Part shown: one piece after another, positions 42,201 through 56,300 of the stretch
Position numbering within the stretch: the stretch's first letter is position 1
Layout of the letters: each line of letters starts with the position of its first letter
NCBI GenBank assembly: GCA_025642065.1
Contig: JAODUP010000552.1
Span: 62,001 to 126,000, forward strand
DNA: 64,000 bases
Reading direction: 5' to 3'
From: Paralvinella palmiformis
Lineage: Eukaryota > Annelida > Polychaeta > Terebellida > Alvinellidae
Program-made: the position numbers and the translations under genes
The notes under the pieces: generated by a model
The model's database searches: none
What the model saw: only the letters and a program-made list of their open reading frames with translations
What the model was told of the DNA's origin: nothing

Positions 42201-44656
42201 ACAGTATGTTTTACTGGATATACACGATAATGCTGACAAAAATGAGGTTGAAATACATAAATCATAAAACATTACATAAAAATATCTTTAATCAATTATT
42301 TATTAAGCGAGTGGCTATCAAGGCTTCACCCAAGCATCATGTTCTAACTTAGCTATAAGAAAAAGTAAAGTGATCAGAAATGCCTCGTGCATGTTTTAAA
42401 TGCCATAAACAAAGAAGTGACACAGCATAATTGTCCCCAACAGACTCGAGCAATAACCACGCCACAAACCATTTTTCCGCCGAAACAGATAAGCCCGCAG
42501 TGCAACTGGCAAAGTAGTCGGCCTGCCTTTGGGGGAGGTCCCACCCCAAATAGAGTGATGGGGCGACTTATATAAATAGCATTAATTTATTTAAAAAAAT
42601 CATAACCTGCGCATATCCATGCACGTGCATGGACGTGTCCTTAATGTGAACGTACATTTAATATAATAAAACAACAGTGACCGTAAATATGTTTGTTTTA
42701 CAGTTAAGATAATCGATATGACCCGTTTCAAAGATATATTTAATTGTAGTACATCAATACTGTTATTCGTTCAGTACGTTGCCTATTAGCACGACTTCCC
42801 GGCCTAGAAATAGTGAACCTCCCCTGAAGTTGGCTCTCCAGCAGAAGCTAGTTTAGGACGAGTCCATTTCGGAGGGTGTTCGGGTTTGTAGCACTTACGC
42901 ACACTAACCACGGTATGTACAAAAAAGCAGACACAGAGCGAGAAAAGCTTTGTTCTAGCCAGATTCTAACGTATACAAACAATGGCATTTATCAAGCGGT
43001 CTCACTATAACAGGTCAACACGTAAATTAAGGCAGCGTGTGTAAGGTGAAAATGTGAACTTTAAAAAGTGAAATCAAGATCAATACTATACAGCGTGTAT
43101 CGGTATGATAACCCCCCCCCCCACACACACACACCCGCTCTCCATAATACAAGGTTGGTAACTAAAAAGATAAAACATCTAGTAACGTTCACAAACATTT
43201 TGTGAATACAGTCTAAGTACAGACCGTTCATGTTTTATATCTAAATCTGTAATATAAGTAAAACCATTCCAACAACCTAGTTACTCTTATATCAGCAACG
43301 GTGTGCTGTTTGTTATACTGTATGTGAGAAGGTGACGCGCGCGCCTCTAGGTAAAGGGTGAGGGTTCAGTGTGTCATCATCCACTGATCTAGTAACTGTA
43401 TACTAACATCTGTCTGTTGATAAAGGACCACGTTATACAAACTGACCAACCACACTAACAACAAAACAGCATATCCTCAAACAAGACGTGGAACGAAACT
43501 AGGCTTCAATCCTCGAAATGTGTACGACAAGGAGGTACTACAATGATTATATATTGGGATGGTGTTATAAAGATGTGTTAGTTTTAAGATAGTACGGGTA
43601 TACCGAGATAAAACAACAGATTACATAGACACACAAGTACTTATCTCTACTAAACATAAAGTGTAGGTCGCCACTAACAAGTAACACTATCTATAATATA
43701 GAAACACCGAGAGAGGGAGACGCGCACGCGCGTTAATAAACTATTAATAACCAGTTTTTAAAATATCACAGTCACAACTAATGTCTGATTATTAACATCT
43801 TCAAATTACAAGTTTATCAACAACTCGGACCATTTATGAGACAAACAAACGAACCGAGTGAACTGAAAACTTAACAACAAACAGGTCTATGATACTAATA
43901 TAAAAAGTCACATAACTCTATTATAAATCCCAGTTAACTTTCCTGTACAAACACATAATATTAACTCGTCATCAACGATTTCAAAATGTTTCAGACGATC
44001 AGCCACTTAGTATATAATTTCACAGAGTATCAGTTAACACGGATGTTTACTGATCGTCTAAGGAGTGTATCACGACTATCAGTCTTAAAACGAACACTAA
44101 TGACAGCTATGTTAAAACATCACAGCGAGATTTACTCTACATTCTGACACTCTGTTGTGTGGACAGCAGCCCAGCCTCATTATCAGACAGACCAACATAC
44201 CCGTATGTTTATAAAGTTCGTTGTTTCGTTCAGATGATCCGGACTTAAAGAAGAGAAATGGATGTCTCACGACGTGATTAGTTGGAAACATCGGATTACT
44301 TCCCTCAAATACCACTCAAACGCTTCGCTTCAATCCACACAGCTATACAGGCCTCTACTGGTGATAATTGATGTTCTACTGCCACTTTTGTGTACTTGGT
44401 AGGCTAAATGGGCCGAGCGATCTCCAAAGATAATGAAGCGAAGTGAAAGAAGAAACATCCTTCAGATATGCCCACGCCGAGATTCGAACTTAGGTTGTAG
44501 TGATATGTGTGCCCGTTAGACCACGGAGGTGCCCTAGGCCTCTATATATAATGACTATATCTTCCCGTTACACTAGTAACATTAAGCTTAAATTATCCTA
44601 GTACTTTTAGCTCATGTCGCTCATGTGTTACCGGGAAGTGTCTAACACACCGACCA

Positions 44657-44690
<34 letters not shown>

Positions 44691-47600
44691 ACAATGTTAA
44701 ACTACAGAGTCGGAACAATGAGCTGTCGGGATATCGGGATGTATTACAGAACATTCTGAGAACAGACGACCTCTGACAGTAGAACAATCAAGTATATAGC
44801 AAATAAAGTTAAATCCGGATTTGATATATTTCATCATCCGCCCCCCACGAGGCTTGCACCTTCTGGGCTGGTGGTATATGACACATCCTATCCAAAACTA
44901 TTAATATCATCATCATCATCATCATCAACATTATCATCACCACTTACTAAATGATAAAATCAAGTATATTCTACATTAATAAAGTATAATAATAACTTAT
45001 TATTATTTATTAGTGAACAATCTACAGCATTTTACTCTTTAGGACAGAGATGTTCTCTGTATAATAACTCTGTTTATAAGAAACAATCTCTAACAGCCAT
45101 AACCCACACACACACACACACACATACAGGGAGAGATATATAAAATATTATCTTTGTTAGTTGACCCCCCCCTCCCCTGTCAACCAGTTCCTACTCTGTT
45201 CTCACGTTAACGGACAATAAATGAGGCCAATGTTCAGTATTAAAAAATCCAAATATTTTCAATTCACTGGCTATTTAAATTAAATCCAGTCACCTTATAT
45301 ATATATATATATGATCTTTTCTAAACAAAATAAACCTACAGTGTTATCAGATGGCAGGTCAGCAAGATATTAGTTTAATATAATTAAAATGTAACTTTGT
45401 AAGTTTGAATCTCGTATTATCTTAAATTTATCATAGTCATAATTATCATTACAAAATTAAGTCAATATTTAATGGCGACCTTGTTTACTCCAGGATTCTG
45501 ACATCCCAACAACCAGTCTCCAAAAAAACAATCACTCCAGGATTCTGACATCCCAACAACCAGTCTCCAAAAAAACCATCACTCCAGGATTCTGACATCC
45601 CAACAACCAGTCTCCAAAAAAACAATCACTCCAGGATTCTGACATCCCAACAACCAGTCTCCAAAAAAACAATCACTCCAGGATTCTGACATCCCAACAA
45701 CCAGTCTCCAAAAAAACAATCACTCCAGGATTCTGACATCCCAACAACCAGTCTCCAAAAAACCATCACTCCAGGATTCTGACATCCCAACAACCAGTCT
45801 CCAAAAAAACCATCACCCCAGGATTCTGACATCCCAACAACCAGTCTCCAAAACAACCATCACCCCAGGATTCTGACATCCCAACAACCAGTCTCCAAAA
45901 CAACCATCACTCCAGGATTCTGACATCCCAACAACCAGTCTCCAAAAAAACCATCACCCAGGATTCTGACATCCCAACAACCAGTCTCCAAAACAACCAT
46001 CACTCCAGGATTCTGACATCCCAACAACCAGTCTCCAAAAAAACCATCACCCCAGGATTCTGACATCCCAACAACCAGTCTCCAAAAAAACCATCACCCC
46101 AGGATTCTGACATCCCAACAACCAGTCTCCAAAAAAACCATCACCCAGGATTCTGACATCCCAACAACCAGTCTCCAAAAAAACCATCACTCCAGGATTC
46201 TGACATCCCAACAACCAGTCTCCAAAAAAACAATCACTCCAGGATTCTGACATCCCAACAACCAGTCTCCAAAAAAACAATCACTCCAGGATTCTGACAT
46301 CCCAACAACCAGTCTCCAAAAAAACCATCACCCCAGAATTCTGACATCCCAACAACCAGTCTCCAAAAAACCATCACCCCAGGATTCTGACATCCCAACA
46401 ACCAGTCTCCAAAAAAACCATCACCCCAGGATTCTGACATCCCAACAACCAGTCTCCAAAAAAACCATCACCCCAGGATTCTGACATCCCAACAACCAGT
46501 CTCCAAAAAAACCATCACCCCAGGATTCTGACATCCCAACAACCAGTCTCCAAAAAAACCATCACTCCAGGATTCTGACATCCCAACAACCAGTCTCCAA
46601 AAAAACAATCACTCCAGGATTCTGACATCCCAACAACCAGTCTTCAAAAAAACAATCACTCCAGGATTCTGACATCCCAACAACCAGTCTCCAAAAAACC
46701 CATCACTCCAGGATTCTGACATCCCAACAACAACCAGTCTCCAAAAAAACACAATCTACATGGACAGTCAACAAGCAGAACAGAGAACAGCAATCGACTT
46801 ATTTTGTCAACGTACACAAATGACAATGTTAGCCAAGCTTTTATAAGTAACAACAATTAATGATAGGCAGCATAACGTACGGTAAGATGTTTACTAAAAG
46901 AGTTGCTCGTCAACATTTTACAGAATACCTCTTCCTTTGAGAAAAAACAATTCTTAATCAAACTGGTAATAATTACAACTTTTGGAATATTTGAAGCTAG
47001 TAGAAAAATGGAAACGGGATCAGTGCTAGGTGAGTGCGTACGTACATGCGCGTGCATACGTACGTGCGCGCGTGCGTTCCGGTAGTGGCATGCATGCGCG
47101 CTTACATCGTTGCCCCGATCGTGGGTCATCGTGTACAAGAGATGGATTAGTTCACGTAGTACACACAATAGGTGAGAGTAGTTCGCCTTGTGTAACGCTA
47201 TTTTAGCCGAGGTAACATTTACTACTGACTAACTATATCTGGATATAATATCTTGAGGCAGTCTACATCGGCCAAACATTCCCTTATCAACAGGCTGCTG
47301 ATTGAATTAAGTGAACAACGAAAAAACTACAAGAAACGGATATGATCATCAGATACAATCACTGTACACACCTAATGCCGGCAACACGTTTTCTGGATAC
47401 TGCGCCGATGCACCGACTTCTCACTCATGCGGCGGATCAACAGGGAAAAAAATTACCTTCAACTTAAGACATAAAACGCCGCCACACAAGAGTCTAAAAG
47501 CAAGTGTTTCCCGAACTAAAAACTGTTAACGCTACCATAAAACAGACTTGGAAAATCTAACAACAGTGTATTCGAAGAAATAAACCAACAAATACTGAAA

Positions 47601-50600
47601 CTAACTGACCCTGTGGGGGGGGGGGATTTGCGCGTGTGCGCTCGACTACCCATCATCAGCTGACAACAATCCAATAGAGAAGCTAAATGATCTCTCCGAT
47701 ATCAAGTACTGAAGTACCAGACCATCGGGTCGTGAGGGCGAAGCTAATGTTACCTGTGTCTGTAGGATGTTTCATCTGATAATCTAATTTCTCCGTCAAA
47801 TCGCCCCTATGTCTTATATGTTCCAAGTGTATGCAGCTCACTTATCCCCACCACCACCATCCTGGACATTAGTCGTTGTACATACCACGTTGAAATCCCC
47901 ACAACATCAGACCAACTAGTTACACATCGTACTTATCTATCTATAGGTAAATAGTATGAGCTGAATACCATTCTTCATCAGGTATCAATTCGTTTACAAT
48001 GGGTCAGTTATATAATACGATTACAAATATGGCATTTGGATTTAAAATTTCAACCCGGAAAGGTAATTACGCCCTAGCGATTACTAGATCGGTACATTTT
48101 TCGCCAGCGATCAGCAAAAACCTTCTATTATATGCCATAAACAACAAAACCCGAACCCAGTGCATTCTTCAACACTCCAAACTCCACAGGAGCATACGTC
48201 GGGCTGGTATTTAGCAAAACGGCGCAGCTTTCCGGCGACTGGGACCAGAACGAAACTTGACGACGTCACAGTTTTACACCGACTCGCCAACATCCATCCA
48301 GCCAGTGTCCTATGATGCATTATCAGCCGACATTTTTAAACGGCTACGGCCACCATGATTAGAGCCCCACCAAAAAAACCAACAACCTGACGGCATTCAT
48401 CTTATACAGCCAGAACATTTTTATCAGTAGAGACTGTAGCTGGTCCACCGGCTATAACCAGGAGCCGGCGTTTTAGATGGGGCACACTTACAGCGAGAGC
48501 GATGGCGCACGATGAACGTCAACACACAAACAGTTCAGGAGAATGGGGGCTACCCCACAGAACGAATCGTATAACATAGGCCGCTGACCCATTTGAAACG
48601 CGAACAACAACAACAGCAGCAACTACAGTAACGGCGGATAGCGCGTTAGGTTTGCGCGTAATAATACTTTGCTAAGGTCTACTGATCCAGTAAATCGCTT
48701 TATTATCAATAAGATTAAGTTAGTTTGTTTCTAAATACTGGACGTCAGACCCTTTACTGGATCAGTACGTCTAGAGATGATAAGATAAAAAATAACAATA
48801 CTCACATGTGCCACTCCATTTACCCCATATCCTGAATTTACAAAACCCTGCAAAAAAGAACACAACAGCATTAGTTAATGCACCGTATATCTTTAAACAT
48901 GTCAACTAACTCCGTTATTAACTAAACCAATTTTATATAAAAATCCACCCCACACCCCACTCTTCCATTAGCGGTATACTTTAAACATCTATTTCTGCCA
49001 TAAAAGTTTTGATGAAAACATAAATTAGTGGCTTATGTAAAAAAAATAGATGTCTGATTTGGTCTCTCATTAAAGGCAACCATCAGATTATTTTTCAACC
49101 TTAATAACAACTTCACCACACAGGACGCTGCGTCATCAAGCTATTAACAACTGGATTACCATCTCACGACCGACCAGAACACTTCCTCTGATGTTCAACG
49201 CTTCCCTCATCTCCCACGTGCAATAATTACGACCTTTGACCTTACCCAGCTTCCGCAGCCAGACGGACGTACTGCCACCCCGCCAATCGGTCTGAACGGG
49301 CGACCATTAATGGGAGAAGGAGGGAACCCAAACCGTATCACCCATCATCCGTGAAACACTTCCCCCCCCCCCCCGCATAAACAAACTTACTACGGACAGG
49401 AAGAAAATATGACCAAGTCACAGGTGTATCTCCTCTCGAGAAAAGGCCAACAAAGAAAGATCATTAATGGGAGAAGGAGGGAACCCAAACCGTATCACCC
49501 ATCATCCGTGAAACACGCCCCCCCCCCGCATAAACAAACTTACTACGGACAGGAAGAACATATGACCAAGTCACAGGTGTATCTCCTCTCGAGAAAAGGC
49601 CAACAAAGTGAGATCATTATTTACGAAGAACACGGCAAAGAAAGCCGCTTTTCAACAACAAAATTGTCAATAATCGTCTAGAATGCTGCTCTCAGCACCC
49701 TGGAAATCGGCAGATCAAGAAATATGTTCCAGCAGACACGTGGTGCTATGACAGCCATGTTTTATGACCGTGTGCAACCTGTTACTATCGCATCTTACAT
49801 TACAATACATTGTTGGGACTTTTTGTCAATTTTCAATGAGTGGATGCCAAACATCTCTCTCTCTACACGGTCTACAACAACAAATGTTGTACGTACGAGC
49901 TCGGCTTAGCGACGTGTTGAATGTAGATTATCATTTATGTCAGAAACATCAGACTATTCAGAACAGGGAATTAGCTGCACGTTCTAAAGCCGAATGGTTC
50001 CAAGGAACAACGATGCTAAACTAGGCTTACTGTACACCTGAGTTCGAATCTCGGCGTGGGCATGTCTGAAGGATGTTTCATCTTTGACTTCGCTTCATTA
50101 TCTTTGGAGATCGCTCGGCCCATTTAGCCTACTGCGTATACAAAAGTGCCCGTAAAACATCAATCATCACTATAATATTTGTTAGATATCCTGGGTTGTA
50201 TATAATTACCCCACTCCCCTACCGTCATACCATAAAATGGAAAGTAATAGGGGGGAAAAAGTAACTGCAATAAAGTTGTTTTTAAATGGTAAAAGGTGTC
50301 CGGATGAAGAGTTTAATATTCTAGCAGCTCTGATTTTATCTCAGTAAATCTTAACATTCGCATAAAAACAAAACAGCTAACTATGTTTTGTCTTTACGAT
50401 GTCAACAACTTTATTAAATTCCTGTACCGAGATCGTACTTCTGGACGGAAACATTTCCAAACAGATCCTGATATCACACGTCCACTGTAAAGTGATGAAA
50501 ATAACAGTCCGATTTTACCATCTTTGAGCCACCCGTTATGTAGCTTTTTGAGCTACCTGTTATGTAGCTTTTTGAGCTATCTGTAATGTAGCTTAGCACG

Positions 50601-52304
50601 TCATTTATAAGAAGCCATATCACCAAGCATAAACGATATGACGAATCAAAACAGTAACCTGATAAACATTATGAGGAGCTGTAAGTTAGTCAGCTGCCGC
50701 CTGATACACACAATGGCTTCTGGATGCTTACATCAGTGAAACAAGGTAACCAACTCAATTAAAGGAATAAAGGCTTGTATGACCGAGAAGACTTTACATA
50801 AATAATATATATTAATTATAATTACATTTAAAAGATCAGCTTCAAGGCATCAATTTAATATTCACAATATGTAAATACATAAATTATCATTTAATAATTA
50901 TTTTGAACTATAAACAATATAGTTTATCGTTGTTGTTTGTTAAGTTGCCCTATACTTTACTCTAGTTGCTTTTCACCTTCACCCAGGGTATTCCGATAAC
51001 GCCACCTTCTTGTGATGGGTTCGAAACTGACTCACACCTGTGTCTGGTCAGACGCCCCTCTGTCGTATGTCCCCTGTGTGACCAGTGACGAGGCTAGACA
51101 ACTAAACTCTTTCCTTCATCCACATATCACCTGTCGGCCACGACCAGGTCTCGCTCCACCTCAACAGTTATGTCCGAATCGCGCGCACGCACGCACACAC
51201 ACCTTGTCCATTGTCTTATCTAAAGCCATACACCGAGTAACATCACATGGCATACGTTATCATACCCTTCCTGTCTTCCCATCCTGTGACATATCCCAAT
51301 GCCAAACGAGTTACACACACACCTTCCCATCTTCTATCATGCCCCAATATCCAAACCCCATCAAGTCCCAACGCCCGACCTCCATCGCACCCAACTTCCC
51401 TCCCTCTACCATCATAACTATGTTTCAATGTCCAACCTCTATTACACACAACTCCCATCCTCATTCGTGCCTGAGCCACCATCAAACCCAAAACCAAACC
51501 TCTCTATCAGATCTCTCGGTGCCCAACCACTATCACACCCAACACACCGATCAGTGTGACCATCTGATAACCTCTAACTATACCGATCAGACCATTAAAG
51601 TATGATCTGCTACCTGTGATCAAAACCTCACCACCTACCATCACCCTCCAACCGAGCCTTCTCCAAACCTAAAGTCGTGTATGATTTATATATATACACA
51701 TCAACTGATGCAGTTCTATAACAGAACACTATTTTCTGATCAACGAACAATACCTGATCAACTGACAAGACATATCTGATAATTACATATAGTACAGTAT
51801 GTACCTATCACACACACACAACCCTATAACAGTACTACCTTTATTACTACTGGCTGTGTGTGTGTGTGTGTGTGGGTGAGCGTGCGCGCGCGGCGTGTGT
51901 GATCCAGATGGGGTTTGTTTTCCTCACAACCATGACAAGCCTGCTGTTTCGCACAAACCCTAACCTCAAGCTTGTGACAATATTCCGACCAATTATATTA
52001 ACATGACAGATACCCAACTAACGTTATAGCAGCAGTGTGGAGTTAGTCTCCATCTGCCAGTATAAGGACTAGACGATTGAATCTCAGACGTGAACCAATA
52101 GTTTATGATAAATACGCATACCATTACCAGGTAAACATCATCATCATCATTGTTTTTCAACTGACAATCAAACAACATCATAAACTACCTAGTTCTCGTC
52201 TTTAGCATGTATTATGTATGATATAGCTAACTAGACTGGAAACTATTAATACCAAATCAATGCCGAATTAGATCTCATCTTCTGTATTGTGCCGACGGTT
52301 TTAA

Positions 52305-52338
<34 letters not shown>

Positions 52339-53288
52339 ACATTACCTGTTTATATTGTTTTGCGTAAAGGTGTCCTTCTGATGAACTATTAGCACTATGA
52401 ATGATAATTGTTTATATATAACTCTACCAATCTTGGATATTTGTACTGTACCCATCAGTTATTATTGTCAGATACACCAAAAACATCATGGCATCCTGGA
52501 TTTATTGAGTTTTAAAATAAAATGGCCACCATGTTTTAAGTATAAATTGTCATGTTATTTTAATGAAAAATATAGGCACAGTATCATAACTGTTTTGTCA
52601 GGTATATATATATTTATTGTTAATGACTGGACAGAATGTATAACATTGTCGTGGAGAAGTGTCAAAAAAATATTGATCAAATACTGAACTGGCTGAAACC
52701 ATAAAATAAATTAATCATATTTTGTGCAAGAGCAAGATCTAAACACACACACACACACACAATTTAATGCTGCACAAAATATTCACTACTATTATAACAA
52801 ACTAAAGTGGTCAGAGGCACCACGCTAAAATAGAACTATAAACTTTCTCGCCTATAAAATCATGCCAGGGTGAGGTCATGTATGAGCTTGCCTGCCTGTA
52901 CCCAAAAGCATGGCATGCGTGCACCATACAAATGTACAGCCAGGTACGATGAATGCACATATATAGGCACGGTATAGTCTTATACAAAATCCGAACAGCT
53001 CAAGTCGAAAATAGTGCCAGTACAATAGCCCAGGCACAACTTGAACGGTCCTCTCTCTGACAATGAGTGATGCAAAAACCGATGACTCAGACGAAAATGA
53101 CTCAAACATAAAACCGATGACTCGCAGGCCAAACCCGGCCAGTAGGTGTAGCCCTGGACATCAGTAACGGCGTTATGAAGACGAAAAACGTCACTACTAC
53201 ACTCCACACAAGAACAACCTATCTCAGCGATTTGGTGTAAACAAAAATCACCTGATTATTAGGCAAGGCTCACAAACCGTACACACGC

Positions 53289-53330
<42 letters not shown>

Positions 53331-56300
53331 CTAATATTTAACAAAGCTTTGAACACTGAAAACGTAGGCCAGTAATAACACGTTTTAAGTCGACAACCAC
53401 CGATATAGGACCGAGGAAGAACTTCGCACTATTATGACTAAAACAACTTCAAAAGGTAATATTTCATGTCTGAAAGACAAGGGAAAAAACTCGGCGAAAA
53501 CCGGCAGAAACTGGACCCGGGCTTGCTGGTGCAGACACATACACCGCCAGCCAGAGCGACATAACCTAAGAAATGCAAATCACTGTTACTCGTTCGTTGC
53601 TAATAACCCTAGTGTAGTTACGCTGTCACGGTCCAGTGACTACCAGATGGTACGATGCAAAGCACAACCAGTTAACTTTTTTAACGCTTTTCGCTATGTT
53701 TCGAATCCACCCCTGGCCGGTGAAACCCGACGGCAACATTCACTGCCGACACTTCGGCAAAAGAACATTTCTAAATCGTGCGCAACTAACATCGAAAGGC
53801 TCGATATAATGATACAATACGCTTCAAAATCGAACCCCGGTGCCTTTCACAAGTGACCCCCCCCCCCCGTTTATGTGGTTAACATTTCAACACGAACAGC
53901 GTTCAAAGCCGCTCGATAACATTTAAAATATTTTATAAAATGTAATTGTTAGTTTATACATATAGGGAGAGAGAAAGATCAATATTTTCTGTCAAGTTTC
54001 TGGGACCACTCTGGCGCTAATTATATATCAAGCCTTATTATGCGGTTTCTATACCGGCTGTCGATAGTTTGAAGGATTTTTCTGCCACTAGCATCTATAG
54101 ACAACAAACAACCCGAACCCCCCACTGATTTCCCACAAGTGGAACCATCCATATTGAAGTCCTAGGTCAGAGCATTACAACCCGACCACCCCCTTCAAGG
54201 TAACGAACGTCGACTCGCCCACACAGGGTCCGTAGGCTCGACGAGGCACGGGATGACCTGGCCGAGTCGATGGCAGCGATAAACAGGGGAGTCGGGCTAG
54301 AATGGCTGCCCGCACATAGTGAACAAGAGATCGCGAAAGCCCGACTAAAGGAGAGGACACCCCCCTCCCTTGTAGAGGACTTCTATATCCAACACATACA
54401 CACGCACACACAGCCTTTACCTTTTGGCTTACTTGTACAAGCCAAGCTTTAACCACCGTACACGATCTGTTTTCAATATAATATTTTTTCTTTCAACTTG
54501 ACACTAATACACGAGGAACAATACCGACCACCCCTCAATCCATATATATATATATATATATATATACAATCGAATATTATCTAACGCGAAGGCAAGTAAC
54601 TCGTCTATAATAATATATATATATAATCCAGAACTCAGTACACGGAGCTTCCAACTTGCATAAAACTTACATAGAAGTAATTCGTACAAGGTTATGAAGC
54701 TGTCTTCAGATGGAAAACATTCGACCAGAGACTTTTACTTATATGGCGTCTCTAACTTGGTAAAAATTCCGAATAAACTATAATACATCTTGCGAGGGAG
54801 TAATACAGCTTTGGGTGGCACTTGTTGGCCACAATTAATTAGCATTTGTTTCTCTGTTAACAACGACAGCGACCCGACTATATCACTCAAAAGGTGACAT
54901 TTTAAAAATTCAACCACTTGATTAAATAGCATTTACTGCACCATATTGCAGTGTGTTAAATAGCCGGTTTGGGAGAGGACCGGGGGGGGGGTATTGTGCT
55001 CCCCCTGACTACCACGACCACTAAATCGGGGGGGGAGGGGTTAAGGGTGGGCGTTTGTTGACAACAATCCGATCAGTATGTTATTCGAGGATTAGAACTA
55101 CCATCATCTAAGACCTCTGGTGACATCTGTAAAGGAACTGGTCGGCATAACCCGACTGACAGCTGATTATGGGGACATTGTAGAAGAGGGCAGGTGATGA
55201 TTTACTGATGTAGCAATATCATACCAACAGACAGCATTGATAATGACGATGATGATAATGAGATGCGCTGAACATTTCCAAGGACTGACTCCCAATATGT
55301 GTTAACTACTTGTACATACAAAATGTTTTAAATGGCGGCAAAAAACCCACAAGAATACAAAAAAATTAAAACCAATCAGCCATGTCATCCAAATATATAT
55401 ATATTACAATTATTATAAAGGCCAACTAAACAACTAAAACAGTACAAAGGGAAGACCAGTGGCAAGAGAACAATGGAGAGAGAGAGTAAGACATCAGCTG
55501 ACAGCCATCAAACATTAACCGTCGTCGGTCGTGTGGTCGGGGGAGGAGTGTGTGTGGAGTCTAGATAGCAATCTAACTGACTAACGCCTCTGGTTGTTTC
55601 TGTTTGTGAGAAGCTACTACAGTAGGGAGTATAGTAACATACACATACCGAATAGCTAGTAGCTAGCTTCCTTCTCATGTCTCTATAGTCATTTAGGGGG
55701 CCAATAACTATAGCGCGCGTACTAGTTTGACGGTTGTACTCTGTGTGTGTGTGTGTGTGCTCGCGCGAGAGTCCCCCATTTCGAGCACCATGACTGTAGG
55801 TGATTCGGTTTTTGGAGTTTTGTTGCGCAGCGACTTAGTTCACGGACTGGTGAGACGTATCTGAACATGAAAAGTCGTTTCTCCGTGACCAACACCCCCT
55901 GATGAATCGTCCATCAGTTTATATTCACGAATCATGATTCTCTGTGCCAGTGCCTTATCCCACACTGCTTACACACACACACAAGGAGCAGACTACTTCA
56001 ACATTCAAAACTCTAAATTTCTAACTTAGTTATTTAAATGGTAATAAAATAGATAAACCATGATTTAAAAAAGAACAATAAACATACAGAACACCCAAAT
56101 TAAATATGATAATATTAATAACAAGCCCATTTTATCAATTCTGCTCAATATATAATTTCTCCTCACATTTCTCAGCTGCAAATAAAACGAGTTCAGTTTT
56201 GTTTCCAAATGAAGAAGATATTGAGTTTAGTCATCTCATTCTTCATCTCTACTGATATATACAAGAATGTACGCATGCACACGTAAGTACTAGAAATATA

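Larger units (their letters stand above)
37048..48805 (-). other. SSBP intron, 11758 bp
   Basis: Holds three SINE copies (37363-37538, 40187-40359, 44358-44535), the 27-copy 47-bp minisatellite (45488-46757) and a 44-bp alternating purine/pyrimidine tract (47034-47077). It also holds an 18-bp palindrome (42616-42633) and an inverted repeat close to the donor (48680-48767). No second gene seen. Confidence 0.85.

Noticed and set aside
45626..46856. Serial minus-strand open frames with repeated [12 protein letters not shown] and [11 protein letters not shown]
   Set aside because: They are translations of the 47-bp minisatellite in rotating frames, not a repeat protein gene.
51012..51605. 197-codon plus-strand open frame
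   Set aside because: The frame is Thr/Pro/His/Ser-rich because of a C/T-rich degenerate repeat and an ACACAC run. It has no recognisable domain or splice context and lies in an SSBP intron.
53434..53856. 140-codon plus-strand open frame
   Set aside because: No domain, signal or repeat pattern, and it ends against a poly-C run. Most likely chance.
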